From positions 1-15,691 of the forward strand of contig DAISGD010000070.1 in NCBI GenBank assembly GCA_036823295.1: 15,691 nt of DNA, given 5' to 3'. Below the pieces are notes generated by a model. The model saw nothing but the letters and a program-made list of their open reading frames with translations, had not been told where the DNA came from and did no database searches. Numbering within the stretch: position 1 is the first letter of the stretch; each line of letters opens with the position of its first letter. Source of the stretch: UBA4742 sp002403895. Its GTDB lineage: Bacteria > Actinomycetota > Acidimicrobiia > Acidimicrobiales > Acidimicrobilacustridaceae. The position numbers and the translations under genes were made by a program. Shown here piece after piece: positions 1 to 6,354 of the stretch.

Positions 1-42
1 GCCTATGCCAGCCCCGCCTATGCCAGCCCCGCCTACGCCAGT
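1..42 (+). repeat. 15-bp tandem repeat encoding AYASP
   Basis: Two perfect copies of GCCTATGCCAGCCCC (1-15, 16-30) are followed by a degenerate partial copy (31-42, GCCTACGCCAGT). In the protease frame each encodes Ala-Tyr-Ala-Ser-Pro. The window begins inside the array, so the copy number is unknown. It lies just before the catalytic domain and probably forms an extended linker. Confidence 0.75.
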
Positions 43-927
43 GGTCATCGGCATTCGAGTGCGCGACCGGCAGCCGAGCCGTACGTCACCATCGCCACGA
101 ACCGCTTGGCCGCCGCCAACCGCGCCCCCAAGGGCGCATCGGTGGTGGTGCTCGACACCGGTCTGGCCACCACCACCTTCCGACCGGCGGCGGTCACCGC
201 CATGGGTGCGCTGGTGTCGTCGTCGGGTGTTGGCGACGGCGACCGGCCCGATGGTGACCACGACCACGAGCTCGACCCGGCCGCCGGGCACGGCACGTTC
301 ATCGCCGGTCTCATCGAGCAGGTGGCCCCCGGCACCAAGGTCGCGGTGCACCGCGTGTTGCACGCTCAGGGCGACGGCGATGAGGTCACGATCGCCAAAG
401 GCATCTACGCGCTGCCCAAGCCGCCGGCCAAGGGAGCGATCCTGAATCTGTCGTTCGGGGGATACGTCATGGACCATCCCGGCGTCCTCGCCTCGGCGGT
501 GGCCGAGGCCCAGCACCGCGGCTACGTCGTCGTGGCCTCGGCCGGCAACGACGGCACCTGCCAGCCATCGTTCCCGGCGGCGTTCCCCGACGTCGTCTCG
601 GTGGGAGCGGTGGGGCCCGACGGGCCGGCTCCGTTCACCAACTACGGCTCCTGGGTGCGGGCCTGTGCGCCTGGCGTCGACCTGGTCAGCACGTTCTTCC
701 AGGGTTGGAACGGCGATCTGCCCGCCTCCGGCGGCACGGACCCCGATGACTTCGACGGGTGGGCCTGCTGGAGCGGCACGTCGTTCTCCGCCCCGCTGGT
801 GGCGGCCGCGCTGGCTCGGGAGATGACGGTCAACAAGTGCTCGGCGCAAGATGCCGTCACCCGGCTCATCGATCAGCCGGCGCTGCTGCGAATCCCCGGC
901 CTGGGCACCGTGATCAACGCCCTCTAG
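1..927 (+). CDS. Subtilisin-like S8 serine protease, 5' end outside window
   Basis: This is a serine endopeptidase of the subtilase (S8) family, probably secreted or cell-surface. The reading frame is open from base 1, so the start and any signal peptide lie off the left edge. Numbering from the first codon, the catalytic triad is complete: Asp52 in VVVLDTG, His97 in GHGTFIAG, and Ser261 in SGTSFSAP. The oxyanion Asn183 sits in ASAGNDG. The catalytic domain is compact, about 270 residues, and ends soon after the Ser motif with no extra C-terminal domain. Residues 1-14 are a Tyr/Ala/Ser/Pro-rich repeat that would be a linker or the end of a propeptide. A TTG at 106 could be read as a start, but the frame continues upstream without a stop and no good ribosome binding site precedes it, so I treat the gene as partial. 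It converges on the next gene. The family call is firm; the substrate is unknown. Confidence 0.9.
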   Translation, partial: AYASPAYASPAYASGHRHSSARPAAEPYVTIATNRLAAANRAPKGASVVVLDTGLATTTFRPAAVTAMGALVSSSGVGDGDRPDGDHDHELDPAAGHGTFIAGLIEQVAPGTKVAVHRVLHAQGDGDEVTIAKGIYALPKPPAKGAILNLSFGGYVMDHPGVLASAVAEAQHRGYVVVASAGNDGTCQPSFPAAFPDVVSVGAVGPDGPAPFTNYGSWVRACAPGVDLVSTFFQGWNGDLPASGGTDPDDFDGWACWSGTSFSAPLVAAALAREMTVNKCSAQDAVTRLIDQPALLRIPGLGTVINAL

Positions 928-999
928 AGGGACCCTCTGGATTGCTCGGCGGACCGATTCGGGAGGGGCGACGCGGGAGGGGCGAGGTGGGGCGATCGC
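928..999. other. Convergent gap with palindromes at the protease stop
   Basis: This 72-bp stretch separates two genes that converge. The protease stop codon lies in a perfect 12-bp palindrome, CCCTCTAGAGGG (920-931). Positions 926-938 (AGAGGGACCCTCT) can fold into a short hairpin just after the stop. There is no T-run after it, so it is only a weak terminator candidate. The remainder is G-rich and shows nothing else I recognise. Confidence 0.3.
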
Positions 1000-2022
1000 T
1001 CAGCGCAGGGCGGGGAGCAGTTCGTCGCGGGTGAGGTGGTTGGCGACGCGGGCTTCGACGGGGTCGGCGTCGATGCTGGGTCCGGTGATCACGAAGCGGT
1101 CGAGGCCGAGGTCGGCCAGCTCGTGCAGCCGCGCCGCGCAAGTAGCCGCGTCACCGATCACCGCGAAGCGTTCTACGAAGGCGTCGTCCAACACCTGGGT
1201 GTGCTCCGCGGCGTTGGACAGGTGACGGTTGCTGTCGTAGCGGCGCCCCACCTCGGCCACGATCTCGCGGTCGGCGGCATCGAGGCCGGCGCCGGTCGAG
1301 CCGGGCATGGCCGAGAAATGGGCGAAGGCGGCGATGGCACCGCGGATGAGTTCGGCCGCCACCGCCTTGTCGGGATGGCAGCCCACGCTCACGTACGCCC
1401 CGAACGACACCTCGTCGGGAGCGCGGCCGGCCTCGGCCATGGCGGTGCGGGCCAGGTCGAGCGCCCACGCCATGCGATCGGGATCGGCGCCGACGGCGAA
1501 CGTGACCCGCTCGGCGGTGCGGGCGGCGAAGGCGATGACCTTCGGCCCGGACGAGGCGATGTCGATGGGCACGGCCGGCTGATGGGCCCGGTCCAGCCAG
1601 CGCAGCCGGCTGGGGTGACCGAGCTGGTCGACGGTCTCGCCCTGGAGGTAGGCGTGGAGCTCCTCCATCCGGGGGAAGAACTCGGCGATGGGCATGGGCG
1701 GACGACCCAGGTGGAACAGGGCGGTGTCGCCCCGGCCGATGCCGAGCACGGCCCGACCACCGGAGACCTCCTGCACCGTGGCAATGGCGGTGGCCAGCGC
1801 GGCGGGGTGGCGGGTGGCCGGGTTGGTCACGCCGGTCATGAACTTCAGCCGCTCGGTGACCTTGGCCCCCAGCGCCATGGCAATGAACGGGTCACCGACC
1901 AGGTTCTGCGAATCGGTGAGCGAGATGCCGTCCCACCCGCCCTGCTCGGCCCGCTCCGCCATGGCCTCGGCCATGCCTGTTTCCGGCACCCGCAGGGTGA
2001 ACAACTCAAGACCTCTTGACAT
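1000..2022 (-). CDS. LLM-class F420-dependent oxidoreductase
   Basis: This is a luciferase-like monooxygenase-family TIM-barrel enzyme of the kind that usually uses coenzyme F420 (sometimes FMN) in actinobacteria; the substrate is not predictable. With the start used here the protein is 340 residues, normal for the family. Typical features are LTDSQNLVGDP near residue 36-46, the glycine-rich GRAVLGIGRGD around 90-99 and the SSGPKVIAFAARTAERV segment at 157-173, which corresponds to the cofactor-phosphate side of the barrel. I chose the ATG at 2020-2022 because GGAG lies six bases upstream; an in-frame ATG at 2032-2034 would add MERK but has no clear ribosome binding site. The gene is divergent from the amidohydrolase operon and shares its operator region, so co-regulation by the TetR encoded at 4997 is likely. 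The family is secure; F420 rather than FMN use is inferred from the taxon. Confidence 0.88.
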   Translation of the reverse strand: MSRGLELFTLRVPETGMAEAMAERAEQGGWDGISLTDSQNLVGDPFIAMALGAKVTERLKFMTGVTNPATRHPAALATAIATVQEVSGGRAVLGIGRGDTALFHLGRPPMPIAEFFPRMEELHAYLQGETVDQLGHPSRLRWLDRAHQPAVPIDIASSGPKVIAFAARTAERVTFAVGADPDRMAWALDLARTAMAEAGRAPDEVSFGAYVSVGCHPDKAVAAELIRGAIAAFAHFSAMPGSTGAGLDAADREIVAEVGRRYDSNRHLSNAAEHTQVLDDAFVERFAVIGDAATCAARLHELADLGLDRFVITGPSIDADPVEARVANHLTRDELLPALR

Positions 2023-2043
2023 TTTCCGCTCCATCCGTAGAAT
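2016..2043 (+). promoter_or_regulatory. Sigma70-type promoter of the amidohydrolase operon
   Basis: TTGACA (2016-2021) is a perfect -35 element. It is followed after 16 bases by TAGAAT (2038-2043), a strong -10 of the actinobacterial TANNNT type. Transcription would begin near 2050, giving a leader of about 60 bases before the ATG at 2111. The -35 element lies inside the first codons of the divergent LLM gene. The -10 element touches the first TetR-type palindrome, so a bound repressor would block the promoter. Confidence 0.65.
2029..2032 (-). promoter_or_regulatory. Ribosome binding site deciding the LLM start
   Basis: GGAG on the minus strand lies six bases before the ATG at 2022-2020. It supports this start over the in-frame ATG four codons upstream, which has only CTACGG before it. 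Confidence 0.5.
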
Positions 2044-2073
2044 CGAACACGGTTCAACTTAAACACTGTTCAA
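2043..2073. promoter_or_regulatory. Pair of TetR-type operators
   Basis: There are two 15-bp imperfect palindromes: TCGAACACGGTTCAA (2043-2057, two mismatched arm positions) and TTAAACACTGTTCAA (2059-2073, one mismatch). Each has 7-bp arms around a central base, and both fit TTGAACA-N-TGTTCAA, the form and size of TetR-family operators. Their centres are 16 bp apart, about one and a half helical turns. They cover the start points and -10 elements of both divergent promoters. The TetR gene at 4997-5674 is the obvious candidate to bind them; that link is inference. Confidence 0.6.
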
Positions 2074-2085
2074 ATTACCCGTCAA
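2056..2085 (-). promoter_or_regulatory. Divergent promoter of the LLM gene
   Basis: On the minus strand TTGACG (2085-2080) is followed after 18 bases by TAAGTT (2061-2056), a reasonable -35/-10 pair. The start point would be near 2049, next to the predicted start of the plus-strand promoter. Both palindromes at 2043-2073 fall in or beside this promoter. The two promoters overlap, so polymerase could probably occupy only one at a time. Confidence 0.45.
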
Positions 2086-2098
2086 CCGTTTGCTCGTC

Positions 2099-2104
2099 GA
2101 GGAG
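2099..2104 (+). promoter_or_regulatory. Ribosome binding site of the amidohydrolase
   Basis: GAGGAG lies six bases before ATG 2111-2113. It fixes that start in preference to the in-frame TTG at 2090. Confidence 0.65.
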
Positions 2105-2110
2105 ACTCAC

Positions 2111-3295
2111 ATGGCCGTCGCCACCGATTTCGGTTCCACCCCACTGGTCGACAAAGTCATCCCCGGCCCCATCATCTCGGCCGACTCCCACATCACCGAG
2201 CCTCCCGGCACCTACATCGATCGCATCGACCCCAAGTTCCGCGACCGGGCGCCGCACATGGTGCATGACGACAAGACGGGTGACGTGTTCGTGATCCCGG
2301 GTATGGCCAAGCCCGTGCCCATGGGACTGGTGGCGGCAGCGGGCAAGCCGGCCGAGGAGATCACCGTGCTCGGCGTCAACTTCGACGAGTTGCACCGCGG
2401 CGGATGGGACCCCGAGGCCCGCCTCCCCGAGCAGGACCGTGACGGGGTGAGCGCAGAGATCCTCTACCCCACGGTGGGGATGGTGCTGTGCAACCACGAT
2501 GACCTCGACTACAAACACGCCTGCATGGACGCCTACAACCTCTGGATCGCGGAGTACTCCGCCGCCCATGCCGACCGGCTGTTCGGCGTGGGCCAGACCG
2601 CCATGCGCACCCCGGCCGAGGGCATCGCCGATCTCGAGTCCATTGCCGCGCTCGGCCTCAAGGGCGTGATGATGCCGGGCCTGCCTGGTGAGGAGGACTA
2701 CGACTCCACCATCTACGACGACTTCTACGAAGCGGCCGTCGACCTCGGCCTGCCGTTGTCGTTCCACATCCTCACCGGCCCGTCGGGCAAGGTGCGGGGC
2801 CCCAAGATCAACGGCTTCCTCACCATCGTGCGCAGCTGCCAGGACGTGATGGGCGCCCTCGTCTTCGGCGCGGTGTTCGAGCGTCACCCGAACCTGAAGG
2901 TGGTGTGCGCCGAGGCCGACGCCGGCTGGGCCCCGCACTACGCCTACCGGATGGACCACGCCTATGACCGGCACCGCAACTGGATGCCGCACGGCGATCT
3001 GTCCAAGAAGCCGAGCGAGTACTTCAACGAGAACGTCTACGTGACGTTCCAAGATGACTGGGTGGCGTTCAAGGTGACCCATCTCATGAACGTCGAGCGC
3101 CTCATGTGGGCCAACGACTTCCCCCACTCCGACTCGACGTGGCCGTGGTCCCAGGAGATGTTGACCGAGCACACCGCCCATCTCAGCGAACCCGACAAGC
3201 AGTGCATCCTCCACGACAACGTCGCCGACCTCTACCGCCTGCCCACCGCGGCGACGAGCATCGCTGCGACGAGCACCGGGAGCACCAATGTTTGA
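2111..3295 (+). CDS. Amidohydrolase 2 (ACMSD-like) family protein
   Basis: This is a metal-dependent TIM-barrel hydrolase or decarboxylase of the amidohydrolase-2 family, the group that includes aminocarboxymuconate semialdehyde decarboxylase; cytoplasmic, substrate unknown. The protein has 394 residues. The family's metal-site motifs are visible: the strand-1 D-x-H equivalent SADSHITEP (Asp25, His27), a histidine in LSFHILTG (His219), and the late acidic motif WANDFPHSDSTWP (Asp336, with His339 and Asp341 nearby). The C-terminal 15 residues are a low-complexity Ala/Ser/Thr tail encoded partly by a direct repeat, GCGACGAGCA at 3251 and 3266. The start at ATG 2111 follows a clear GAGGAG. It is the first gene of the operon, directly downstream of a strong promoter with TetR-type operators. 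Its stop overlaps the next start by 8 nt. The family is secure; whether it hydrolyses an amide or decarboxylates cannot be told from sequence. Confidence 0.88.
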   Translation: MAVATDFGSTPLVDKVIPGPIISADSHITEPPGTYIDRIDPKFRDRAPHMVHDDKTGDVFVIPGMAKPVPMGLVAAAGKPAEEITVLGVNFDELHRGGWDPEARLPEQDRDGVSAEILYPTVGMVLCNHDDLDYKHACMDAYNLWIAEYSAAHADRLFGVGQTAMRTPAEGIADLESIAALGLKGVMMPGLPGEEDYDSTIYDDFYEAAVDLGLPLSFHILTGPSGKVRGPKINGFLTIVRSCQDVMGALVFGAVFERHPNLKVVCAEADAGWAPHYAYRMDHAYDRHRNWMPHGDLSKKPSEYFNENVYVTFQDDWVAFKVTHLMNVERLMWANDFPHSDSTWPWSQEMLTEHTAHLSEPDKQCILHDNVADLYRLPTAATSIAATSTGSTNV

Positions 3296-5000
3296 CTTGA
3301 AGATCGTGGGCGGCACCATCATCGACGGCACCGGTGCCGAGCGCTTCGTGGGCGACGTCGGCGTCACCGACGGGAAAATGGTGGCCATCGAGCGGGCGGC
3401 GAACGGCGAGAGCGCGCTCACCAACGCCGAGGCCACCACCGTGATCGACGCCGGGGGGCAGATCGTGGCCCCCGGCTTCGTGGACATCCACACCCACTAC
3501 GACGCCCAGATCCTGTGGGACCGGATGCTCACCGTGTCGCCCTGGCACGGCGTCACCACCGTCGTCACCGGCAACTGCGGCTTCGGCGTAGCCCCAACCC
3601 TGCCCGACCATCGCGACCTCATCGTGCGCACGCTCGAGAAGGTCGAAGGGATGAGCGCCGATGCCCTACGGGCCGGGCTGGGCGAGCCGTGGCCGTTCGA
3701 GACGTTCCCCCAGTATCTCGACGCGGTCGAGGCGAGAGGGCCCGCCATCAACGTGGCCGCCCTCATCGGCCACACCCCGGTGCGGCTCAACGTCATGGGC
3801 ACCGACGCCACCGAGCGGGCGGCCACCGCCGATGAGGTGGCCGCCATGCGGGCCATCGTGGCCGAGGCCATCGACGCCGGCGCCCTCGGCTTCGCCACGT
3901 CGAAGTCGGCCACCCATGTGGGCTACAGCGGCAAGCCGGTGCCCAGCCGAGCGGCCGAGGTGTCGGAGATCGCCGCCATCGCCGCCGCCCTGGGCGACGC
4001 TGGCCGGGGTGTGATCCAAGCCACCATGGGCTCCGGGTTCGCCTTCGCCGAGTTCGCCGAGATCACCAAGGCCACCGGCCGGCCCATCTCGTGGACGGCA
4101 TTGCTGGGCGGGGCCGGCGGCCCCGGCGTCACCCAGATGTTGCTCGACGAGTCGATCAAGCTGCTCGACCGGGGCCTGGCCGTGCACCCCCAGGTGAGCT
4201 GCCGGCCGCTCAACTTCGAGTTCACCATGGCCGAGCCGTTCCCGTTCGAGTCGATGCGGCTGTTCGCCCCCATCTCGGCGGCGACGGATGCCGCCACCAA
4301 GGTCGAGGTCTACCGCGACCCGGCGTTCCGGGTTGCTTTCCGCGAGAAGCTGGCCAGCGGCAAGGCCGGGGTACTGGGCGGAAGTTGGGCTCGCACGGTG
4401 GTGTCATGGTTCCCGCCCGACCCCAGCATCGAAGGCACCAACGTGGCCGCCCTGGCCGAGGAGCAGGGCATCGACCCGTCGGACCTGGTGCTCGACCTGG
4501 CCGTCGCCTCGGGCCTCGGTGCGCGCTTCCGCATGGCCGTGCTCAACTTCGACGAGGACGAGGTCGAGATGCTGCTCACCGACCCCCACACCATGCTGGG
4601 ATTGTCCGACGCCGGGGCCCACGCCAGCCAGCTGTGCGACTCGTGCTTCTCGACCCACCTGCTGTCGCGCTGGGTGCGCGAGCGCCAGGCCTTCAACCTC
4701 GAAGAAGCCGTGCGCAAGCTCACCTCCGAGCCCGCCGCCATCTTCGGCATCACCGACCGGGGCACCCTGGCGGTGGACCGTCCGGCCGACGTCGTCGTGT
4801 TCGACGCCGACACGGTGGGCTGCTCGGACCTGCGACGGGTGAACGACCAGCCGGCCGGTGCCGACCGCCTCGTGGCCGACGCCAGCGGGATCGGCGCGGT
4901 GGTGGTCAACGGCGTGGTCATCCGTCGCGACGGCGCCGATGCGGTGGACTCCACCGGTCCCCTACCGGGTCGCCTCTTGCGCAACGGCTCGGCGTCGTGA
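3288..5000 (+). CDS. N-acyl-D-amino-acid deacylase family amidohydrolase
   Basis: This is an amidohydrolase-superfamily enzyme of the D-aminoacylase-like group, 570 residues and of normal length. The N-terminal beta-sandwich part (about 1-60, starting FDLKIVGGTIIDGTG) leads into the barrel with the metal-binding HTHYDAQ (His68, His70). GNCGFGVAP follows, with Cys97 in the position of the bridging cysteine known from D-aminoacylase. The catalytic aspartate motif is LSDAGAH (Asp441). The C-terminal GTLAVDRPADVVVFD is the usual return to the sandwich domain. I do not see the two central-barrel histidine motifs of classical D-aminoacylase; the corresponding strands look more like VIQATMGSG and QVSCRPLNF, typical of a divergent actinobacterial subclass. 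The ATG overlaps the upstream stop (ATGTTTGA), and the stop overlaps the tetR start, so the three genes are translationally coupled. The likely role is a hydrolytic step paired with the upstream amidohydrolase; the substrate is unknown. Confidence 0.88.
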   Translation: MFDLKIVGGTIIDGTGAERFVGDVGVTDGKMVAIERAANGESALTNAEATTVIDAGGQIVAPGFVDIHTHYDAQILWDRMLTVSPWHGVTTVVTGNCGFGVAPTLPDHRDLIVRTLEKVEGMSADALRAGLGEPWPFETFPQYLDAVEARGPAINVAALIGHTPVRLNVMGTDATERAATADEVAAMRAIVAEAIDAGALGFATSKSATHVGYSGKPVPSRAAEVSEIAAIAAALGDAGRGVIQATMGSGFAFAEFAEITKATGRPISWTALLGGAGGPGVTQMLLDESIKLLDRGLAVHPQVSCRPLNFEFTMAEPFPFESMRLFAPISAATDAATKVEVYRDPAFRVAFREKLASGKAGVLGGSWARTVVSWFPPDPSIEGTNVAALAEEQGIDPSDLVLDLAVASGLGARFRMAVLNFDEDEVEMLLTDPHTMLGLSDAGAHASQLCDSCFSTHLLSRWVRERQAFNLEEAVRKLTSEPAAIFGITDRGTLAVDRPADVVVFDADTVGCSDLRRVNDQPAGADRLVADASGIGAVVVNGVVIRRDGADAVDSTGPLPGRLLRNGSAS

Positions 5001-5674
5001 CCTCAGCCGTCAGCCTGCCGACCAACGCCCCGCCCAGGGCCCCGACCAAGTGGGGCGACCGGGAGGGTCGGCGCCGCGACATCCTCGATGCGGCCCAGGT
5101 GCAGATGGCCGAGGGCGGCTACCTGGCCCTCAACATGCGCGACATCGCCCGGGGGGCAGGGGTCAGCCCGGGGACGCTGTACCAGTACTTCTCCACCAAG
5201 GAGGAGATCTTCGCCACCCTGTACGCCGCCGCCATCGAGGCCCACAACGCCCGCATCGCCCCGATCTGCCAACAGGCCACCGACCTCGAGGCCTTCCTGG
5301 GGGACATCGCGGTGGCCTACCTCGACCTCTATTCCACCTACGGCCGCTACTTCACCCTTTGGTCGGCGCTGGTGACCGAGGGCGGCAGCGAAGACGCCAG
5401 TCTTCCGGTCGACCTGGCCCGCCAGTTGCGCCACGCCACGTTCGCCGGAACCGACCTCATGGTGTCGACCATGCGCCGCGTAGCCGGGCCGGCGTCGCCG
5501 CCCCGCATGATCGACCAACCGCTGGCATTGACCCTGCTGTGGACCATGCTCAACGGCATCGGCGACCACCTCACCAGCGAGCGCCGGCACCTCACCCCAT
5601 TCAGCGGCGACCAGCTCATCACCTTCACCGCCCGCACCCTCGCCGCCGGGTTGCTCAGCCCGAGCGCTTCGTAG
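4997..5674 (+). CDS. TetR/AcrR family transcriptional regulator
   Basis: This is a 225-residue one-component repressor. A basic, proline-containing N-terminal tail of about 20 residues precedes the TetR DNA-binding domain. The helix-turn-helix covers roughly residues 46-66 (MRDIARGAGVSPGTLYQYFS), followed by the usual TKEEIF. The remainder is a helical ligand-binding and dimerisation domain without recognisable ligand-specific residues. The GTG start at 4997 overlaps the upstream stop in GTGA, which implies translational coupling; the frame stays open far upstream through the deacylase gene, but that is a shadow. As the last gene of the operon it probably autoregulates by binding the palindrome pair at 2043-2073. 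A ligand related to the pathway substrate would be the expected inducer. The family is certain; the target and ligand are inferred. Confidence 0.9.
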   Translation: MTSAVSLPTNAPPRAPTKWGDREGRRRDILDAAQVQMAEGGYLALNMRDIARGAGVSPGTLYQYFSTKEEIFATLYAAAIEAHNARIAPICQQATDLEAFLGDIAVAYLDLYSTYGRYFTLWSALVTEGGSEDASLPVDLARQLRHATFAGTDLMVSTMRRVAGPASPPRMIDQPLALTLLWTMLNGIGDHLTSERRHLTPFSGDQLITFTARTLAAGLLSPSAS

Positions 5675-5679
5675 AGGCG

Positions 5680-5708
5680 GGCCGATCTGGTTGGCGGCAG
5701 CATCGGCC
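5680..5708 (+). terminator. Candidate stem-loop after tetR
   Basis: Six bases after the tetR stop, GGCCGATCTG (5680-5689) can pair with CAG-C-ATCGGCC (5698-5708). This gives a 7+3 bp stem with one bulged base and an 8-nt loop. There is no T-tract after it, so it is at best a weak or factor-assisted terminator at the end of the operon. Confidence 0.35.
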
Positions 5709-5757
5709 AGGACCCGGGCGTGATCACACGTGATGCGGTCGATGGCCTGCACGACGG

Positions 5758-6249
5758 TCAGCGCTTGAGCTGAGCGACTCCGAAGACGACCCCGCTCACG
5801 ATCACGGCGACAGACAGAAGGACGCTGACCGTCCACACCCGCATCTTGTCGGTCGCTCGGGCGATATCCGCCCCGATGACGCCCGCTAGGCCCTCGATCT
5901 TGCCCTCCAAGCCCTCGATCTTGCCCTCCAAGCCCTCGATCTTGCCCTCCAAGCCCTCGAACTTGCCCTCCACGCCCGAAATCCTGCCCTCCACGCCCGC
6001 AAGCCTGTCCTCGACGCCCGCAAGCCTGTCCTCGACGCGGTCGATCTTTCCCTCAATCCTGGCCATATCGCCGCGCATCTCGGAGCGAAGGGCGTCCATC
6101 TCGTAACGAATCATGCCGAGGTCGGTCTTGGTGGCCACATCGGCCCAGCCCACCGGGGGCAGGTAGCTCATCAGCTCGTCGGCGGATTCCACGCTCAGTA
6201 CCTGCTTCGCCTCTTCGTACAGCTGGTGACGACGTCGCTCGCTGGGCAT
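5758..6249 (-). CDS. Coiled-coil protein with C-terminal membrane anchor
   Basis: This protein has 163 residues and no function I can assign. The N-terminal 45 residues (helical, with LMSYLPPVGWADVATKTDL) resemble a widespread actinobacterial hypothetical family. Residues about 46-122 form an uninterrupted coiled coil rich in Glu, Gly, Leu and Ile, dominated by heptads such as GLEGKIE. Residues 137-158 are one hydrophobic transmembrane helix, followed by a short AQLKR end. The likely topology is a cytoplasmic coiled coil held to the membrane by its tail. I chose the ATG at 6249 because GGGAG lies five bases upstream; the frame is open further upstream but that part has no family character. 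A promoter (CTGACA-17-TACCCT) lies about 75 bases upstream. The gene stands alone and converges on tetR. Confidence 0.8.
   Translation of the reverse strand: MPSERRRHQLYEEAKQVLSVESADELMSYLPPVGWADVATKTDLGMIRYEMDALRSEMRGDMARIEGKIDRVEDRLAGVEDRLAGVEGRISGVEGKFEGLEGKIEGLEGKIEGLEGKIEGLAGVIGADIARATDKMRVWTVSVLLSVAVIVSGVVFGVAQLKR
5891..6058 (-). repeat. 21-bp tandem repeats coding for coiled-coil heptads
   Basis: Eight 21-bp units lie head to tail. Three are identical (from 5891, 5912 and 5933; plus-strand CCCTCGATCTTGCCCTCCAA plus G). Units from 5954 and 5975 diverge slightly, two identical units of a second type start at 5996 and 6017, and a degenerate unit starts at 6038. Each encodes exactly seven residues, one coiled-coil heptad. 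The mixture of identical and diverged copies points to recent expansion by slippage or unequal recombination. Confidence 0.85.
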
Positions 6250-6254
6250 GGGGA

Positions 6255-6283
6255 CTCCCTCTTGGTCAGACAGATCAAGGGAG
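6255..6283 (-). promoter_or_regulatory. Hairpin covering the ribosome binding site
   Basis: In the minus-strand transcript CUCCCUUG (6283-6276) can pair with CAAGAGGGAG (6264-6255), leaving a 2-nt bulge and an 11-nt loop. The paired 3' arm contains the GGGAG Shine-Dalgarno of the coiled-coil gene, so the fold could limit its translation. The pairing is seen in the sequence; a regulatory role is inferred. Confidence 0.35.
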
Positions 6284-6325
6284 CCGGGGAATGGGCCCGG
6301 ACGAGCGGCGTGCTCCGAAGGGTTG

Positions 6326-6354
6326 AGGGTACCGCGGCGGGCTGGGGGTGTCAG
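6326..6354 (-). promoter_or_regulatory. Candidate promoter of the coiled-coil gene
   Basis: On the minus strand CTGACA (6354-6349) and TACCCT (6331-6326) are separated by 17 bases. This fits a sigma70-type promoter with a TANNNT -10. It would give a leader of roughly 70 bases containing the hairpin at 6255-6283. Confidence 0.4.

Noticed and set aside
1036..2019. Long open plus-strand frame opposite the LLM oxidoreductase
   Set aside because: Composition is Gly/His-rich with no recognisable motif; the minus strand encodes a conserved enzyme over the whole interval.
2075..3493. Long open minus-strand frame opposite the amidohydrolase (about 470 codons)
   Set aside because: It is a shadow of GC-rich coding sequence: no family motifs, skewed His/Val/Gly composition, and the plus strand carries clear amidohydrolase motifs and a good ribosome binding site.
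4091..4996. N-terminal extension of the TetR frame through the deacylase gene
   Set aside because: The upstream part is Arg/Gly/Pro-rich shadow sequence. The GTG at 4997 in the GTGA overlap gives a normal-length TetR protein.
5675..5757. Possible gene fragment on the minus strand between tetR and the coiled-coil gene
   Set aside because: One minus frame reads plausibly (VVQAIDRITCDHARVLADAAANQ with stops elsewhere), but it is too short and I recognise no family, so no feature is claimed.
5891..6058. 21-bp repeats as a CRISPR array or integron-like array
   Set aside because: The units are head to tail without spacers and in frame with a coiled-coil gene, so they are coding heptad repeats.
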